DNA of 64,000 nucleotides from Nocardioides scoriae (GTDB taxonomy: Bacteria > Actinomycetota > Actinomycetes > Propionibacteriales > Nocardioidaceae): contig NZ_LT629757.1 of the NCBI RefSeq assembly GCF_900104965.1, positions 1,302,001 to 1,366,000 of the forward strand. The letters run 5' to 3'. Positions 15,623 to 25,218 of this stretch are shown piece by piece. Position 1 is the first letter of the stretch; every line of letters begins with the position of its first letter. Under the pieces are notes generated by a model, which ran no database searches, had not been told where the DNA came from, and worked only from the letters and a program-made list of their open reading frames with translations. The translations under genes were made by a program, and so were the position numbers.

Positions 15623-17437
15623 GTGACTGCTGCCACCTCGGACCCCGACTTCACCACCCGCCCGACCCTCACCGGCACCTTCGGCATGGTGTCCTCCACC
15701 CACTGGCTGGCCTCCCAGGCCGCGATGCGGATGCTCGAGCTGGGCGGCAACGCCTTCGACGCCGCGGTGGCGGGCGGCTTCGTCCTCCACGTCGTCGAGC
15801 CGCACCTCAACGGCCCCGGTGGCGACCTGCCGGCCGTCGTGGCCACGGCCGCCGACCCGCGCCCGCGGGTGCTGTGCGGCCAGGGCCCGGCCCCGGCGGC
15901 GGCCACGCCCGAGGCGTTCGCGGCGATGGGCCTCGACCACGTGCCGGGGTCCGGACCGGTGGCGGCCTGCGTGCCGGGCGCCGTCGACGCCTGGCTGCTG
16001 CTGCTGCGCGACCACGGGACGCTGCCGCTGGCGGCGGTGCTGGAGCCGGCCATCGGCTACGCCCGCGACGGCCACCCGCTGCTGCCCCGGGTGGCGGCCA
16101 CGATCGAGCGGGTGCGCGGGCTCTTCGAGCAGGACTGGCCGACCTCGGCCGAGCTGTGGCTGCCCGGCGGCCGGGTCCCCGCGGCCGGCGAGCTGTTCGC
16201 CAACCCGGCGTACGCCGCGGTGCTGGAGCGGCTGGTCGCGACCGGCACGGCCGCCGGCACCGAGGTGGCCACCCAGGCCGAGGCCGCCCGCCGCGAGTGG
16301 GCCCACGGGTTCGTCGCCGAGGCGGTCGAGGCCGCCGCCGAGCAGCCCCGCCACTCCGGCCACCCCGGGCTGGTGCGCGGCAGCGACCTGGCGGCGTACG
16401 CCGCGGGCTGGGAGGACGCGACCACCGCGACCTGGCACGGCGTCGAGGTGGCCAAGATCGGGCTGTGGGGCCAGGGTCCCGCCCTGCTCCAGGTGCTGGC
16501 GATGCTCGACGTGCTGGCCGCCGAGCACGGCCCCGACGTGCTCGACCCCGACACCGAGCTCGGCATCCACTGCGTGACCGAGACCTGGAAGCTGGCCATG
16601 GCCGACCGCGAGGCGTGGTTCGGCGAGGCCTCCCCCGTCACGCCCGAGCAGCTCCTCGACCCGGCGTACGTCGCCGCGCGGGCCGCGCTGGTCGGCGAGA
16701 CGGCCGACCTCGGGCTGCGCCCCGGGTCCCCCGGCGGCCACGAGCCGCGGCTGGCCGCGCACGTGCACCGGCTGCTGGCCGGCGAGGACACCGGGCGTGC
16801 GGCCGACGTCACCACCGGCGAGCCCACCGTCGAGCGCGACGGCACCACCCGCGGCGACACCTGCCACCTCGACGTCGTCGACCGCTGGGGCAACCTCGTC
16901 TCCGCGACCCCCAGCGGCGGCTGGCTGCAGAGCTCGCCCACGATCCCCGGGCTGGGCTTCTGCCTGGGCAGCCGGGCCCAGATGTTCTGGCTCGACGAGG
17001 GCCTGCCCGCCTCGCTGGCGCCGGGCGCGCGGCCCCGCACCACCCTCACCCCCACCCTGGTGCTGCGCGACGGCGAGCCGGTGCTGGCGTGCGGCTCGCC
17101 CGGCGGCGACCAGCAGGACCAGTGGCAGACGCTGTTCCTGCTGCGCCACGTCGTCGGCGGGAAGAGCCTGCAGCAGGCGATCGACGCCCCGATGTTCCAC
17201 ACCGACTCCTTCCCGGGCTCCTTCCACCCCCGCGAGATGCAGCCGGGGTCGCTGACCGTCGAGGCGCGCGTCGGCGCCGACGTGGTCGAGGGCCTGCGCC
17301 GCCGGGGCCACGTCGTCACCACCGCGGGCCCGTGGTCGCTGGGCCGGATGTGCGCGGTCACGCGCGACCCCGCCACCGGCCTGCTGGCGGCCGGGGCGAA
17401 CCCGCGCGGGATGCAGGGCTACGCGGTGGGCCGGTGA
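15623..17437 (+). CDS. Gamma-glutamyltransferase-family protein (Ntn hydrolase)
   Basis: 604 residues. The GGT fold is clear: N-terminal GMVSSTHWLASQAAMRMLELGGNAFDAAVA, a FVLHVVEPHLNGPGGD segment, and the autocleavage site with catalytic threonine at about residue 413 in GDTCHLDVVDRWGN, followed by the oxyanion/substrate loop. GGTs hydrolyse or transfer gamma-glutamyl groups; this cytoplasm-type copy has no signal peptide, so glutathione-conjugate, gamma-glutamyl-amide or cephalosporin-acylase-like roles are all possible. TAGGGT at 15610-15615 followed by seven bases and GTG indicates a leaderless start at 15623. Its stop overlaps the start of the LacI gene. Confidence 0.85.
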   Translation: MTAATSDPDFTTRPTLTGTFGMVSSTHWLASQAAMRMLELGGNAFDAAVAGGFVLHVVEPHLNGPGGDLPAVVATAADPRPRVLCGQGPAPAAATPEAFAAMGLDHVPGSGPVAACVPGAVDAWLLLLRDHGTLPLAAVLEPAIGYARDGHPLLPRVAATIERVRGLFEQDWPTSAELWLPGGRVPAAGELFANPAYAAVLERLVATGTAAGTEVATQAEAARREWAHGFVAEAVEAAAEQPRHSGHPGLVRGSDLAAYAAGWEDATTATWHGVEVAKIGLWGQGPALLQVLAMLDVLAAEHGPDVLDPDTELGIHCVTETWKLAMADREAWFGEASPVTPEQLLDPAYVAARAALVGETADLGLRPGSPGGHEPRLAAHVHRLLAGEDTGRAADVTTGEPTVERDGTTRGDTCHLDVVDRWGNLVSATPSGGWLQSSPTIPGLGFCLGSRAQMFWLDEGLPASLAPGARPRTTLTPTLVLRDGEPVLACGSPGGDQQDQWQTLFLLRHVVGGKSLQQAIDAPMFHTDSFPGSFHPREMQPGSLTVEARVGADVVEGLRRRGHVVTTAGPWSLGRMCAVTRDPATGLLAAGANPRGMQGYAVGR

Positions 17438-18456
17438 CCCCCGTCCCCGAGGGCTCCCGGGTCACCCTCGAGGACGTCGCCCGGCACGCCGGGGTCTCGC
17501 GCGCCCTGGTCTCGATCGTGATGCGGGGCGCCAAGGGGGCGGGCGAGCAGACCCGCGCCCGGGTGCTGGCCGCGGCCGACGAGCTGGGCTACCGACCCGA
17601 CGTGCGCGCCCGGGCGCTCGCGGGCCAGCGCTCCCGGCTGATCGGCGTCACCTTCGGCGTCGCGGGCAGCTTCCACTTCGACCTCCTCGAGGGGCTGTAC
17701 GCCGCCGCCCGCGACCACGGCCACGAGCTCGTGCTGAGCGCCCTGACCCGCGGGCGCGACGAGCAGGCGGCCGTGCTCTCGCTGCAGGACTTCCGCTTCG
17801 ACGCGCTCGTGATGCTCGCCCCGCAGACCCCCGCCCCGCTGCTGGCCGGCACCGTGCCGGTCGTGGTCGTGGGCTGGCAGGTCGACGACCCCCGCGTCGA
17901 CGTCGTCCGCACCTCCGACACCTCGGCCCTCGACCAGGCGGTCGACCACCTCGTGGGGCTCGGCCACCGCGACGTCGTCCACCTCGACGGCGGGTCCGGC
18001 CTGGTCGCGGCCTCGCGACGGTCGGCGTACGCCGCGGCGATGGCGCGCCACGGCCTGGAGCGGCACGCGCGCGTCGTGAGCGGCGGCGAGACCCAGCTCG
18101 ACGGCATGCGGGCCGCCCGCGAGCTGATCGCGGGTCCGCTGCCCACGGCCGTGGTCGCCTACAACGACGACGTGGCCGTCGCCGCGCAGGGCGTGCTCGC
18201 CCAGCACGGCGTCGACGTGCCGGGCCGGGTCTCGGTCGTGGGCCTCGACGGCCAGGAGGTCTCCGGCCTGTCGCCCCGGGTGCTCACCACGCTGGTGCAG
18301 GACCCGGTCGCCCTGGCCCGGGCCGCGATCGAGCGGGCCGTGGCCCGCGCGGAGGCGGCGCCCGGCCCCGGCGGGCCGGACGGAGGCCGCGAGCTGGTGC
18401 TCGAGCCCGTCCTGCGGGTCGGCGGCACCACCGCCGCTCCCCCGCCGCACCCGTAG
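17434..18456 (+). CDS. LacI-family transcriptional regulator
   Basis: 340 residues. N-terminal LacI helix-turn-helix and hinge: VTLEDVARHAGVSRALVSIVMRG through ADELGYRPDVRARALAGQRS, then a periplasmic-binding-protein-like effector domain (RLIGVTFGVAGSFHFDLLEGLY; SVVGLDGQE). The GTG start overlaps the GGT stop (GTGA), so the two are co-translated. A perfect 14-nt LacI-type operator lies 45 bases downstream of its stop in the promoter of the P450 fusion gene, making that gene the most probable target. Effector unknown; LacI members usually bind sugars, but nothing else here is a sugar gene. Confidence 0.9.
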   Translation: MTPVPEGSRVTLEDVARHAGVSRALVSIVMRGAKGAGEQTRARVLAAADELGYRPDVRARALAGQRSRLIGVTFGVAGSFHFDLLEGLYAAARDHGHELVLSALTRGRDEQAAVLSLQDFRFDALVMLAPQTPAPLLAGTVPVVVVGWQVDDPRVDVVRTSDTSALDQAVDHLVGLGHRDVVHLDGGSGLVAASRRSAYAAAMARHGLERHARVVSGGETQLDGMRAARELIAGPLPTAVVAYNDDVAVAAQGVLAQHGVDVPGRVSVVGLDGQEVSGLSPRVLTTLVQDPVALARAAIERAVARAEAAPGPGGPDGGRELVLEPVLRVGGTTAAPPPHP

Positions 18457-18465
18457 CCCCGGTCG

Positions 18466-18495
18466 TTGACACCGCCTCGGGGCGGCTCCTACGCT
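18466..18495 (+). promoter_or_regulatory. Sigma-70-type promoter for the P450 fusion gene
   Basis: A consensus -35 TTGACA (18466-18471) and a -10 TACGCT (18490-18495) are separated by 18 bases. The predicted start is at about 18502, inside the operator palindrome. This is one of the few strong, canonical promoters in the window. Confidence 0.7.
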
Positions 18496-18500
18496 CCCTG

Positions 18501-18514
18501 CTAGAGCGCTCTAG
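18501..18514. promoter_or_regulatory. LacI-type operator, 14-nt perfect palindrome
   Basis: CTAGAGCGCTCTAG is a perfect palindrome with the central CG typical of LacI-family operators (GAGCGCTC core). It begins five bases after the -10 and covers the predicted transcription start, an arrangement expected for repression. The LacI gene ends 44 bases upstream. Confidence 0.75.
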
Positions 18515-18527
18515 TCAGGAGACCCGC

Positions 18528-20768
18528 ATGGCCCTCGCCCCCGCCCGGACCTGGGAGTACGACCCCTTCGCCCCGGGGTTCTACGACCACGCCTTCGACA
18601 CCTACCGGCTGATGCGCGACCAGGCGCCGGTCTACCGCAGCGAGAAGTGGGGCTGGTACGCCCTGACCCGCTTCGAGGACGTCCGGGCGGTGCTGACCGA
18701 CCCCGACACCTACCGCTCCTTCGAGGGCATGGACATCGACGACACCGAGCAGGACCAGGCCGGCCCGGGCTCGCTGCCCAACATGGACAACCCGCGCCAC
18801 GACGAGATCCGCCGGATCGTGCAGCCGTGGTTCCTGCCCCGGCGGGTCGGTGCCCACGAGGACGCCGTCCGGGCGGTCGTGCGCCGGCTGCTGGCCGGCG
18901 TCGAGGCGAACGGTCGCGCCACCGGGCGCGCCGACCTGGCCCGCGACCTCGCCTGGCCGCTGCCCTTCGACGTGTTCTTCAGCCTGATGGGGTTCCCCGA
19001 CGCCGCGGACCAGGGCCGCGCCCAGCTGGAGCGGTGGATGCACGAGCAGAAGGGCCGGGTCGCGGGCACGCCGCACCTGACGCCCGCGGCCACCTGTGCG
19101 ACCGCCCGGATCAACGAGTTCTTCGTCGAGGTCCTCGAGCAGCGCCGCCGCCAGCCGCAGCAGGACCTGGTCTCCCACCTGGTGCGGGCCGACATCGACG
19201 GCGTGCCCTTCGCCGACGAGCACATCACCCCCACCTCCGAGGTGCTCGGGCTGATGATGGTGCTCTTCCTGGGCGGCGTGGAGTCGACGGCCGGCCTCAC
19301 CGCGACGATGTTCAAGCTGCTCGCCGAGCACCCCGACCAGCGCGCGCTGCTGGTCGCCGACCCCTCGCTGGTGCCGGTCGCCGTCGAGGAGACCCTGCGG
19401 ATGGCCACGCCGCTGCAGCTGACGGCCCGCACCACCTCGCGCGAGGTGGTGCTCCACGGCACCACCATCCCCCGGGGCGCCCGGGTCGTCGCCGTCACCG
19501 GTGCCGCCAACCGCGACGAGCGCGCCTTCGAGCGGCCCGACGCGTTCGACCTCACCCGCGGCCGCGTGCGCCACCTCGGCTTCGGCGAGGGCGTCCACGG
19601 CTGCCTCGGCGCCCACCTGGCCCGCCTCGAGGCCACGGTCGCGCTCCAGGAGGCGCTGCCGGTGCTCGGCGACTACGCCCTCGACGGCGCTCCGGGGTTC
19701 TACCCGAGCTCGCCCAACATGTACTGCTGGGCCTCGCTGCCCGTGCGGCTCGGCCCTCGGGCCGCCGACCTGTCGACCCCCCGGCCGACCACCGAGCCGG
19801 TCACCGCACCGGCCGCACCGCACGCCGAGCGGCTGACCGCGGTCCGCGTGGTGGCCAAGGAGCCGGCCGCCGACGCCGTGGTCGCGCTCACGCTGGAGCC
19901 CGTCGGCGACGACCTCCCCGGCTGGGGTCCCGGCGCCCACGTCGACCTGGTCCTCGGCGACGACGTGGCCACGCGGCAGTACTCCCTGTGCGGCGACCCG
20001 GCCGACCCGTCGTCGTACCGCCTCGGCGTGCTGCGCGACGACGCCGGCCGCGGCAGCTCGCGCCACGTCCACGACCGGCTCGAGGTCGGCGACGTCGTCG
20101 CGGTCCGCGGCCCGCGCCAGCACTTCGCGCTGCAGCCGGCGGCGTCGTACCTCTTCGTCGCGGGGGGCATCGGCATCACTCCGCTGCTGCCGATGGTCGC
20201 CGCCGCGGAGGCCGCGGGCGCCGACTGGCGGCTGGTGTACGGCGGCCGCACGCGCTCGTCGATGGCCTTCCTCGACGAGCTGGCGGCGTACGGCGACCGC
20301 GTGGCCGTGCGCCCGCAGGACGAGCACGGCCTGCTCGACCTGCCCGCCCTGCTGCACGAGCCGGCGCCCGGCACGCTGGTCTACTGCTGCGGTCCCGAGG
20401 CGCTGCTCGACGCGGTGGAGCAGCACTCGCGGCACTGGCCCCCGAGCACCCTGCACGTCGAGCGGTTCGCGCCCCGCACCCCGACCGCCCCGGTCCGCGA
20501 CACCGCCTTCGAGGTGGTGCTGCGCCGCAGCGGGCTGGTGCTGGAGGTGCCGCCGGAGCGGTCGGTGCTCGAGGTCGTCGAGGCGGCCGGCGTGCCCACG
20601 CAGTCGTCGTGCGCCGAGGGCACCTGCGGGTCGTGCGAGACGCGGGTGCTGACCGGACGGCCCGACCACCGCGACTCCGTGCTCGACGCCGCCGAGCGCG
20701 AGCGGGGCGACTGCCTGATGATCTGCGTCTCGCGCTCGTGCGACCCGCAGCTCGTGCTCGACCTCTGA
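18528..20768 (+). CDS. Self-sufficient cytochrome P450 fused to FMN/[2Fe-2S] reductase (CYP116B-like)
   Basis: 746 residues in three modules. Residues 1-405: P450 with an I-helix GGVEST, an ExxR motif (E288/R291) and heme ligand Cys359 in FGEGVHGCLG. About 425-640: phthalate-dioxygenase-reductase-like unit with the flavin motif RQYSLCG and the nicotinamide motif GGIGITPLLPM. C terminus: plant-type ferredoxin with Cys695, Cys700, Cys703 and Cys733. The order matches class VII (CYP116B/P450-RhF) enzymes, which hydroxylate or dealkylate small substrates using NAD(P)H without partner proteins. All key residues are present. ATG 18528 has AGGAGA about seven bases before it. Likely repressed by the adjacent LacI protein. 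Substrate unknown. Confidence 0.92.
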   Translation: MALAPARTWEYDPFAPGFYDHAFDTYRLMRDQAPVYRSEKWGWYALTRFEDVRAVLTDPDTYRSFEGMDIDDTEQDQAGPGSLPNMDNPRHDEIRRIVQPWFLPRRVGAHEDAVRAVVRRLLAGVEANGRATGRADLARDLAWPLPFDVFFSLMGFPDAADQGRAQLERWMHEQKGRVAGTPHLTPAATCATARINEFFVEVLEQRRRQPQQDLVSHLVRADIDGVPFADEHITPTSEVLGLMMVLFLGGVESTAGLTATMFKLLAEHPDQRALLVADPSLVPVAVEETLRMATPLQLTARTTSREVVLHGTTIPRGARVVAVTGAANRDERAFERPDAFDLTRGRVRHLGFGEGVHGCLGAHLARLEATVALQEALPVLGDYALDGAPGFYPSSPNMYCWASLPVRLGPRAADLSTPRPTTEPVTAPAAPHAERLTAVRVVAKEPAADAVVALTLEPVGDDLPGWGPGAHVDLVLGDDVATRQYSLCGDPADPSSYRLGVLRDDAGRGSSRHVHDRLEVGDVVAVRGPRQHFALQPAASYLFVAGGIGITPLLPMVAAAEAAGADWRLVYGGRTRSSMAFLDELAAYGDRVAVRPQDEHGLLDLPALLHEPAPGTLVYCCGPEALLDAVEQHSRHWPPSTLHVERFAPRTPTAPVRDTAFEVVLRRSGLVLEVPPERSVLEVVEAAGVPTQSSCAEGTCGSCETRVLTGRPDHRDSVLDAAERERGDCLMICVSRSCDPQLVLDL

Positions 20769-20778
20769 ACGCGGACGA

Positions 20779-20817
20779 CCCCCGCCCGGTCTCAGCAGCG
20801 GTGAGACCGGACGGGGG
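20779..20817. terminator. Bidirectional terminator hairpin
   Basis: CCCCCGCCCGGTCTCA and its near reverse complement enclose a short loop. The stem of about 15 bp, with one mismatch, lies between the convergent P450 and sugar-ABC ATPase genes. It lacks a long U-tract, as is usual in high-GC actinobacteria. Confidence 0.7.
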
Positions 20818-20878
20818 CCGGTGTCCGGGCAGGGCGGCCCGGGAGGTGTGACGGATCCGGGGAGCCACCCCGCACCCG

Positions 20879-21705
20879 TCAGGCGGGAGCCCTGCCCGGG
20901 GTCTCCTCGAGGGTCGTGGCGCCGGTCATGATCGCCACCGCCTCGTTGGGGGTGTGGCTCTTCGGGGTGATGACGCCGGCGCAGCGCCCGAGCCGCTGGA
21001 TGTGGATCCGGTCGGCCACCTCGAACACGTTGGGCATGTTGTGGCTGATGAGGATGACCGGCAGGCCGCTCTCGCGCACCCGGTTGATCATGTTGAGCAC
21101 CTGGTTGGTCTCCTTGACGCCCAGCGCCGCCGTCGGCTCGTCGAGCACGATCAGCTTCTTGGCGAAGGCCGCGGCACGGGCCACGGCGACCGCCTGGCGC
21201 TGGCCACCGGAGAGCGTCTCCACGGGCTGCGACATGTTCTGCAGGGTGCCGATGCCGAGGTCCGACATCGACTGGCCGGCACTGTCGCGCATGCCCTTGT
21301 GGTCGAGCATGCGGAAGATCGAGCCGAGCGGGCCCGAGCGCCGCATCTCGCGGCCCAGGAACATGTTGGCCGCGATGTCGAGGGCCGGCGCCACCGCGAG
21401 GGTCTGGTAGACCGTCTCGATGCCGGCCTCGCGGGCCTCCTGGGGACGCTTGAAGTTGACGACCTCGCCGTCGAGGCGGACCTCGCCGGCGTCCGGCACG
21501 ATGGCCCCGGTCGCCGCCTTGATGAGGGTCGACTTGCCGGCGCCGTTGTCGCCGATGATCGCGAGGACCTCGCCCGGGTAGAGGTCGAAGTCGACGCCGT
21601 CCAGGCCGACGACGCGGCCGAAGGTCTTGACCAGGCCCCTCGCGGAGAGGACCGGCGTGCGTCCGTCGTTGCTGGTGGTGTGGCCGGTCTCGGCCGTCGT
21701 GGCGG

Positions 21706-21709
<4 letters not shown>
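20879..21709 (-). CDS. Sugar ABC transporter ATPase (FrcA-like, CUT2 family)
   Basis: 276 residues with one ATPase domain: Walker A GDNGAGKST, signature LSGGQRQAVAVARA, Walker B LIVLDEPTAALG and switch His in ILISHNM. Most CUT2 transporters (RbsA type) use a tandem double ATPase of about 500 residues; the single-domain form with the order binding protein-permease-ATPase resembles the FrcBCA fructose/mannose/ribose system. The ATG overlaps the permease stop (ATGA). It ends the operon, followed by a bidirectional hairpin. Confidence 0.88.
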
Positions 21710-22761
<1,052 letters not shown>

Positions 22762-22788
22762 GGCTCTTCCTCCTTGGCCGTTGGTGAA

Positions 22789-22840
22789 CGCAGCAGTGGC
22801 CCGGGCCTCCGGAGACCGTGGGCTCCGGGCCACTGCTGCG
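22789..22840 (-). terminator. Intercistronic hairpin between binding-protein and permease genes
   Basis: A perfect 16-bp stem (CGCAGCAGTGGCCCGG at 22789-22804 with its complement at 22825-22840) and a 20-nt loop. It lies 26 bases after the binding-protein gene and ends before the permease ribosome-binding site. Such hairpins after ABC binding-protein genes act as partial terminators or 3' stabilisers that raise binding-protein yield over the membrane subunits. Confidence 0.7.
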
Positions 22841-22866
22841 CTGGTGCGGGTCAGACGTGCGGGGTC

Positions 22867-23943
22867 TCAGCCCCAGCAGATCTTGGCGGCCTCGGTGGTG
22901 TCGATGGAGTCGACGCCGTCGGCCGGGGTGTCGGTGACGAGCGCGACACCGGTGTCGAAGAAGTCCAGGCCCTCGCTGGGCTTGGGGGCCTCGCCGCCGT
23001 CGGCGATCTTCTTGATCGCCTCCACACCGAGCTCGGCCATCTTCACGGGGTACTGCTGCGAGGTGGCACCGATGACGCCGTTCTTGACCTGGTCGACGCC
23101 GTCGCAGCCGCCGTCGATCGAGGAGATGAGCGCGCCCTGGACGCCGGCCTGCTTCAGCGCGCCGTTGGCGCCGACAGCCGCGGGCTCGTTGATCGTGTAG
23201 ACGACGTTGATGTCCTTGTTCTTGGACAGGCAGTTCTCCATGGCCGTGCGGCCACCGTCCTCGGAGCCCTGGGTGGGCTCGTTGCAGACGATCTCGTAGT
23301 CGCCGCCGTCGTAGCTGCCGGTGGCGTCCTCGTCACCGTTCTTCTTCTTGTCCTTGGTGTCGATCCCCATGCCGGTCAGGAAGCCCTGGTCGCGGTTGTA
23401 GTCGACCGAGACGATCTTGTCGTTGAACAGGTCGAGCATGGCGATGGTCGCCTTCTCGCCCTTCAGCTGGGTCTTGGTCCACTCGCCGATCAGCTCGCCG
23501 GCCTTGAAGTTGTCGGTGGCGAAGGTGATGTCGACCGTGTCGGCCGGGTCGGGCGGGGTGTCGAGGGCGATGACGTAGAGGCCCGCGTCGCGCGCCTTCT
23601 TGATCGCCGGGTTGACGCCCGGGCCGTTGGGGGTGATGAGGATGCCCTGGTCGCCGTTGGCGATGGCGTTCTCGATGGCCTGGATCTGGCCCTGCTCGTC
23701 GCCGTCCTCCTTGCCGGCCGCGATGGACAGCTTGACGCCGTCCTTCTTGGCGGCCGTCTTGGCGCCCTCCTGCATGGCGACGAAGAACGGGTTGACCGAG
23801 TCCTTGGTGATGAGCGTGACCGCGGTGTCGCCGGAGTCGCCGCTGCCGCTGCCTCCGCCGCTGCCGCAGGCCGTGAGCGCCATGGTGGCCACACCGAAGG
23901 CGGCGACGACCGCTGCGCGCCGGCCTCTCGTGATGTTGAGCAT
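22867..23943 (-). CDS. Sugar-binding lipoprotein of CUT2 ABC transporter (FrcB-like)
   Basis: 358 residues. Signal peptide with a lipobox LTAC at about residues 23-26, then a Gly/Ser linker and a type I periplasmic-binding fold: VTLITKDSVNPFFVAMQEGAK, ENAIANGDQGILITPNGPGVNP, GYVIALDTPP-like strand and DPAD segment. It captures a pentose or hexose outside the membrane and delivers it to the permease. First gene of the operon, divergent from a LacI gene. ATG 23943 has AAAGG about nine bases upstream. Two cysteines (EIVCNEP, MENCLS) may form a disulfide. Confidence 0.92.
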   Translation of the reverse strand: MLNITRGRRAAVVAAFGVATMALTACGSGGGSGSGDSGDTAVTLITKDSVNPFFVAMQEGAKTAAKKDGVKLSIAAGKEDGDEQGQIQAIENAIANGDQGILITPNGPGVNPAIKKARDAGLYVIALDTPPDPADTVDITFATDNFKAGELIGEWTKTQLKGEKATIAMLDLFNDKIVSVDYNRDQGFLTGMGIDTKDKKKNGDEDATGSYDGGDYEIVCNEPTQGSEDGGRTAMENCLSKNKDINVVYTINEPAAVGANGALKQAGVQGALISSIDGGCDGVDQVKNGVIGATSQQYPVKMAELGVEAIKKIADGGEAPKPSEGLDFFDTGVALVTDTPADGVDSIDTTEAAKICWG

Positions 23944-23996
23944 CTGGTTCTACCTTTCGACTGCAACGTCCCCGCAGGTGGCTCCTGACCGGTGGT

Positions 23997-24008
23997 GACA
24001 ACGTTGTC
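23997..24008. promoter_or_regulatory. LacI-type operator at the sugar-ABC promoter
   Basis: GACAACGTTGTC is a perfect 12-nt palindrome with a central CG step. On the minus strand it follows a TTGACA (24046-24041)-17 nt-CAGAGT (24023-24018) promoter and overlaps the expected start site of the binding-protein transcript, a repressing position for the divergent LacI regulator. Confidence 0.75.
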
Positions 24009-24017
24009 TGCTGCGGT

Positions 24018-24046
24018 ACTCTGCTCTCCGTCCTCGGGTGTGTCAA
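24018..24046 (-). promoter_or_regulatory. Promoter of the sugar ABC operon
   Basis: On the minus strand, TTGACA at 24046-24041 and CAGAGT at 24023-24018 are spaced by 17 bases. The -35 is perfect and the -10 weak. Transcription would start near 24011, at the edge of the operator. Confidence 0.55.
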
Positions 24047-24064
24047 GGGTCACAGCCCACTCTT

Positions 24065-24076
24065 GACAACGATGTC
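24065..24076. promoter_or_regulatory. Second LacI-type half-matched operator near the regulator's own promoter
   Basis: GACAACGATGTC differs at one position from a perfect palindrome and shares GACAACG-TGTC with the site at 23997. It overlaps a TTGACA (24063-24068) facing the LacI gene, so it probably mediates autoregulation. The two sites are 68 bases apart centre to centre, a distance that would allow looping. Confidence 0.6.
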
Positions 24077-24126
24077 AGGGATCTGGTCCAGTCCAGGTCG
24101 TGTCGGTCGCCGAGGGGAGGTTCCAT

Positions 24127-25188
24127 ATGTCAGGACATTCAGACATGATGCCGGCCCGTCGTGCGCCGGAGCGCGCCACGATGCACGACGTGGCCCGACG
24201 CGCCGAGGTCTCGATCAAGACGGTCTCGCGCGTGGTCAACGGCGAGCCGGGGGTCTCCGAGGCCCTCGCGACCCGGGTCCGGACCGCCGTCCAGGAGCTG
24301 GGCTACCGCCACAACCTCGCGGCGAGCAACCTGCGGCGCGGCCAGCGGACCGCCTCCATCGGCGTGCTGGTCGACGACCTGGGCAACGCCTTCTGCAGCG
24401 AGGTGCTGCGCGCGATCGAGGACCGCGCCCGCGGCCGCGGCATCGTGCTGCTCGCCTCCAGCACCGACGAGGACGTCGACCGCGAGCGCGAGCTCATCGA
24501 CGGCCTGCTCTCGCGCCGCATCGACGGCATGATCGTGATGCCGACCGGGCGCGACCAGCGCCACCTCACCGTCGAGCACGCCGACGGGGTGCCCGTGGTG
24601 ACCGTGGACCGCCGGCCGGCCGACCCCGGCATCGACGGCGTCGTGGTCGACAACGCCGGTGGGGCCCGCACGGCCGTCGCCCACCTCCTCGCCCACGGCC
24701 ACCGCCGCATCGGGATCCTCGGCGACGCCAGCGACATCGTCACCGCCCTGGAGCGGCGCGACGGCTACCGCCGGGCGCTCGCCGACGCGGGCCTGCCCCA
24801 CGACCCCGCCCTGGAGCGCCTCGGCGCCCGCACCCGGGAGGAGGCGTCCGCCCACGCCACCGAGCTGCTCGCGCTCGCCGATCCCCCGACGGCGTTCTTC
24901 GCCGCCCGCAACGTGCTGTGCACCGGGGTCGTCGACGCGCTGCGGCGGCAGGGGCGCTCCCACGAGGTCGGCCTGGTCGGCTTCGACGACGTGCCGCTCG
25001 CCGAGCTCCTCGACCCCCCGGTCACCGTCATCCGCCAGGACACCCGCGCCATCGGCGAGCAGGCGATGGACCTGCTGCTCGCGCGGCTCGACGGCGACCA
25101 GGGACCCGGTCGCGTCGTGGACCTGCCCACCGAGCTGGTCGTGCGCGGGTCCGGCGAGATCCCGGCGCCCGCGGTCGACCGCGGCTGA
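24127..25188 (+). CDS. LacI-family regulator of the divergent sugar ABC operon
   Basis: 353 residues. DNA-binding part TMHDVARRAEVSIKTVSRVVNGEPGVSE...ELGYRHNLAASNLRRG, then the effector domain (IGVLVDDLGNAFCSEVLRAIED; VGLVGFDDVPLAELLDPPVTVIRQD). The ATG at 24127 follows GGGGAGG with six bases of spacing, favouring it over GTG 24100. Two matching palindromes in the intergenic region and the divergent sugar transporter indicate that it represses sugar uptake until the sugar binds. It converges with the AlkA-like gene. Confidence 0.9.
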   Translation: MSGHSDMMPARRAPERATMHDVARRAEVSIKTVSRVVNGEPGVSEALATRVRTAVQELGYRHNLAASNLRRGQRTASIGVLVDDLGNAFCSEVLRAIEDRARGRGIVLLASSTDEDVDRERELIDGLLSRRIDGMIVMPTGRDQRHLTVEHADGVPVVTVDRRPADPGIDGVVVDNAGGARTAVAHLLAHGHRRIGILGDASDIVTALERRDGYRRALADAGLPHDPALERLGARTREEASAHATELLALADPPTAFFAARNVLCTGVVDALRRQGRSHEVGLVGFDDVPLAELLDPPVTVIRQDTRAIGEQAMDLLLARLDGDQGPGRVVDLPTELVVRGSGEIPAPAVDRG

Positions 25189-25218
25189 GCCCACCGCAGC
25201 GCGTGCCGCGACCCGGCC

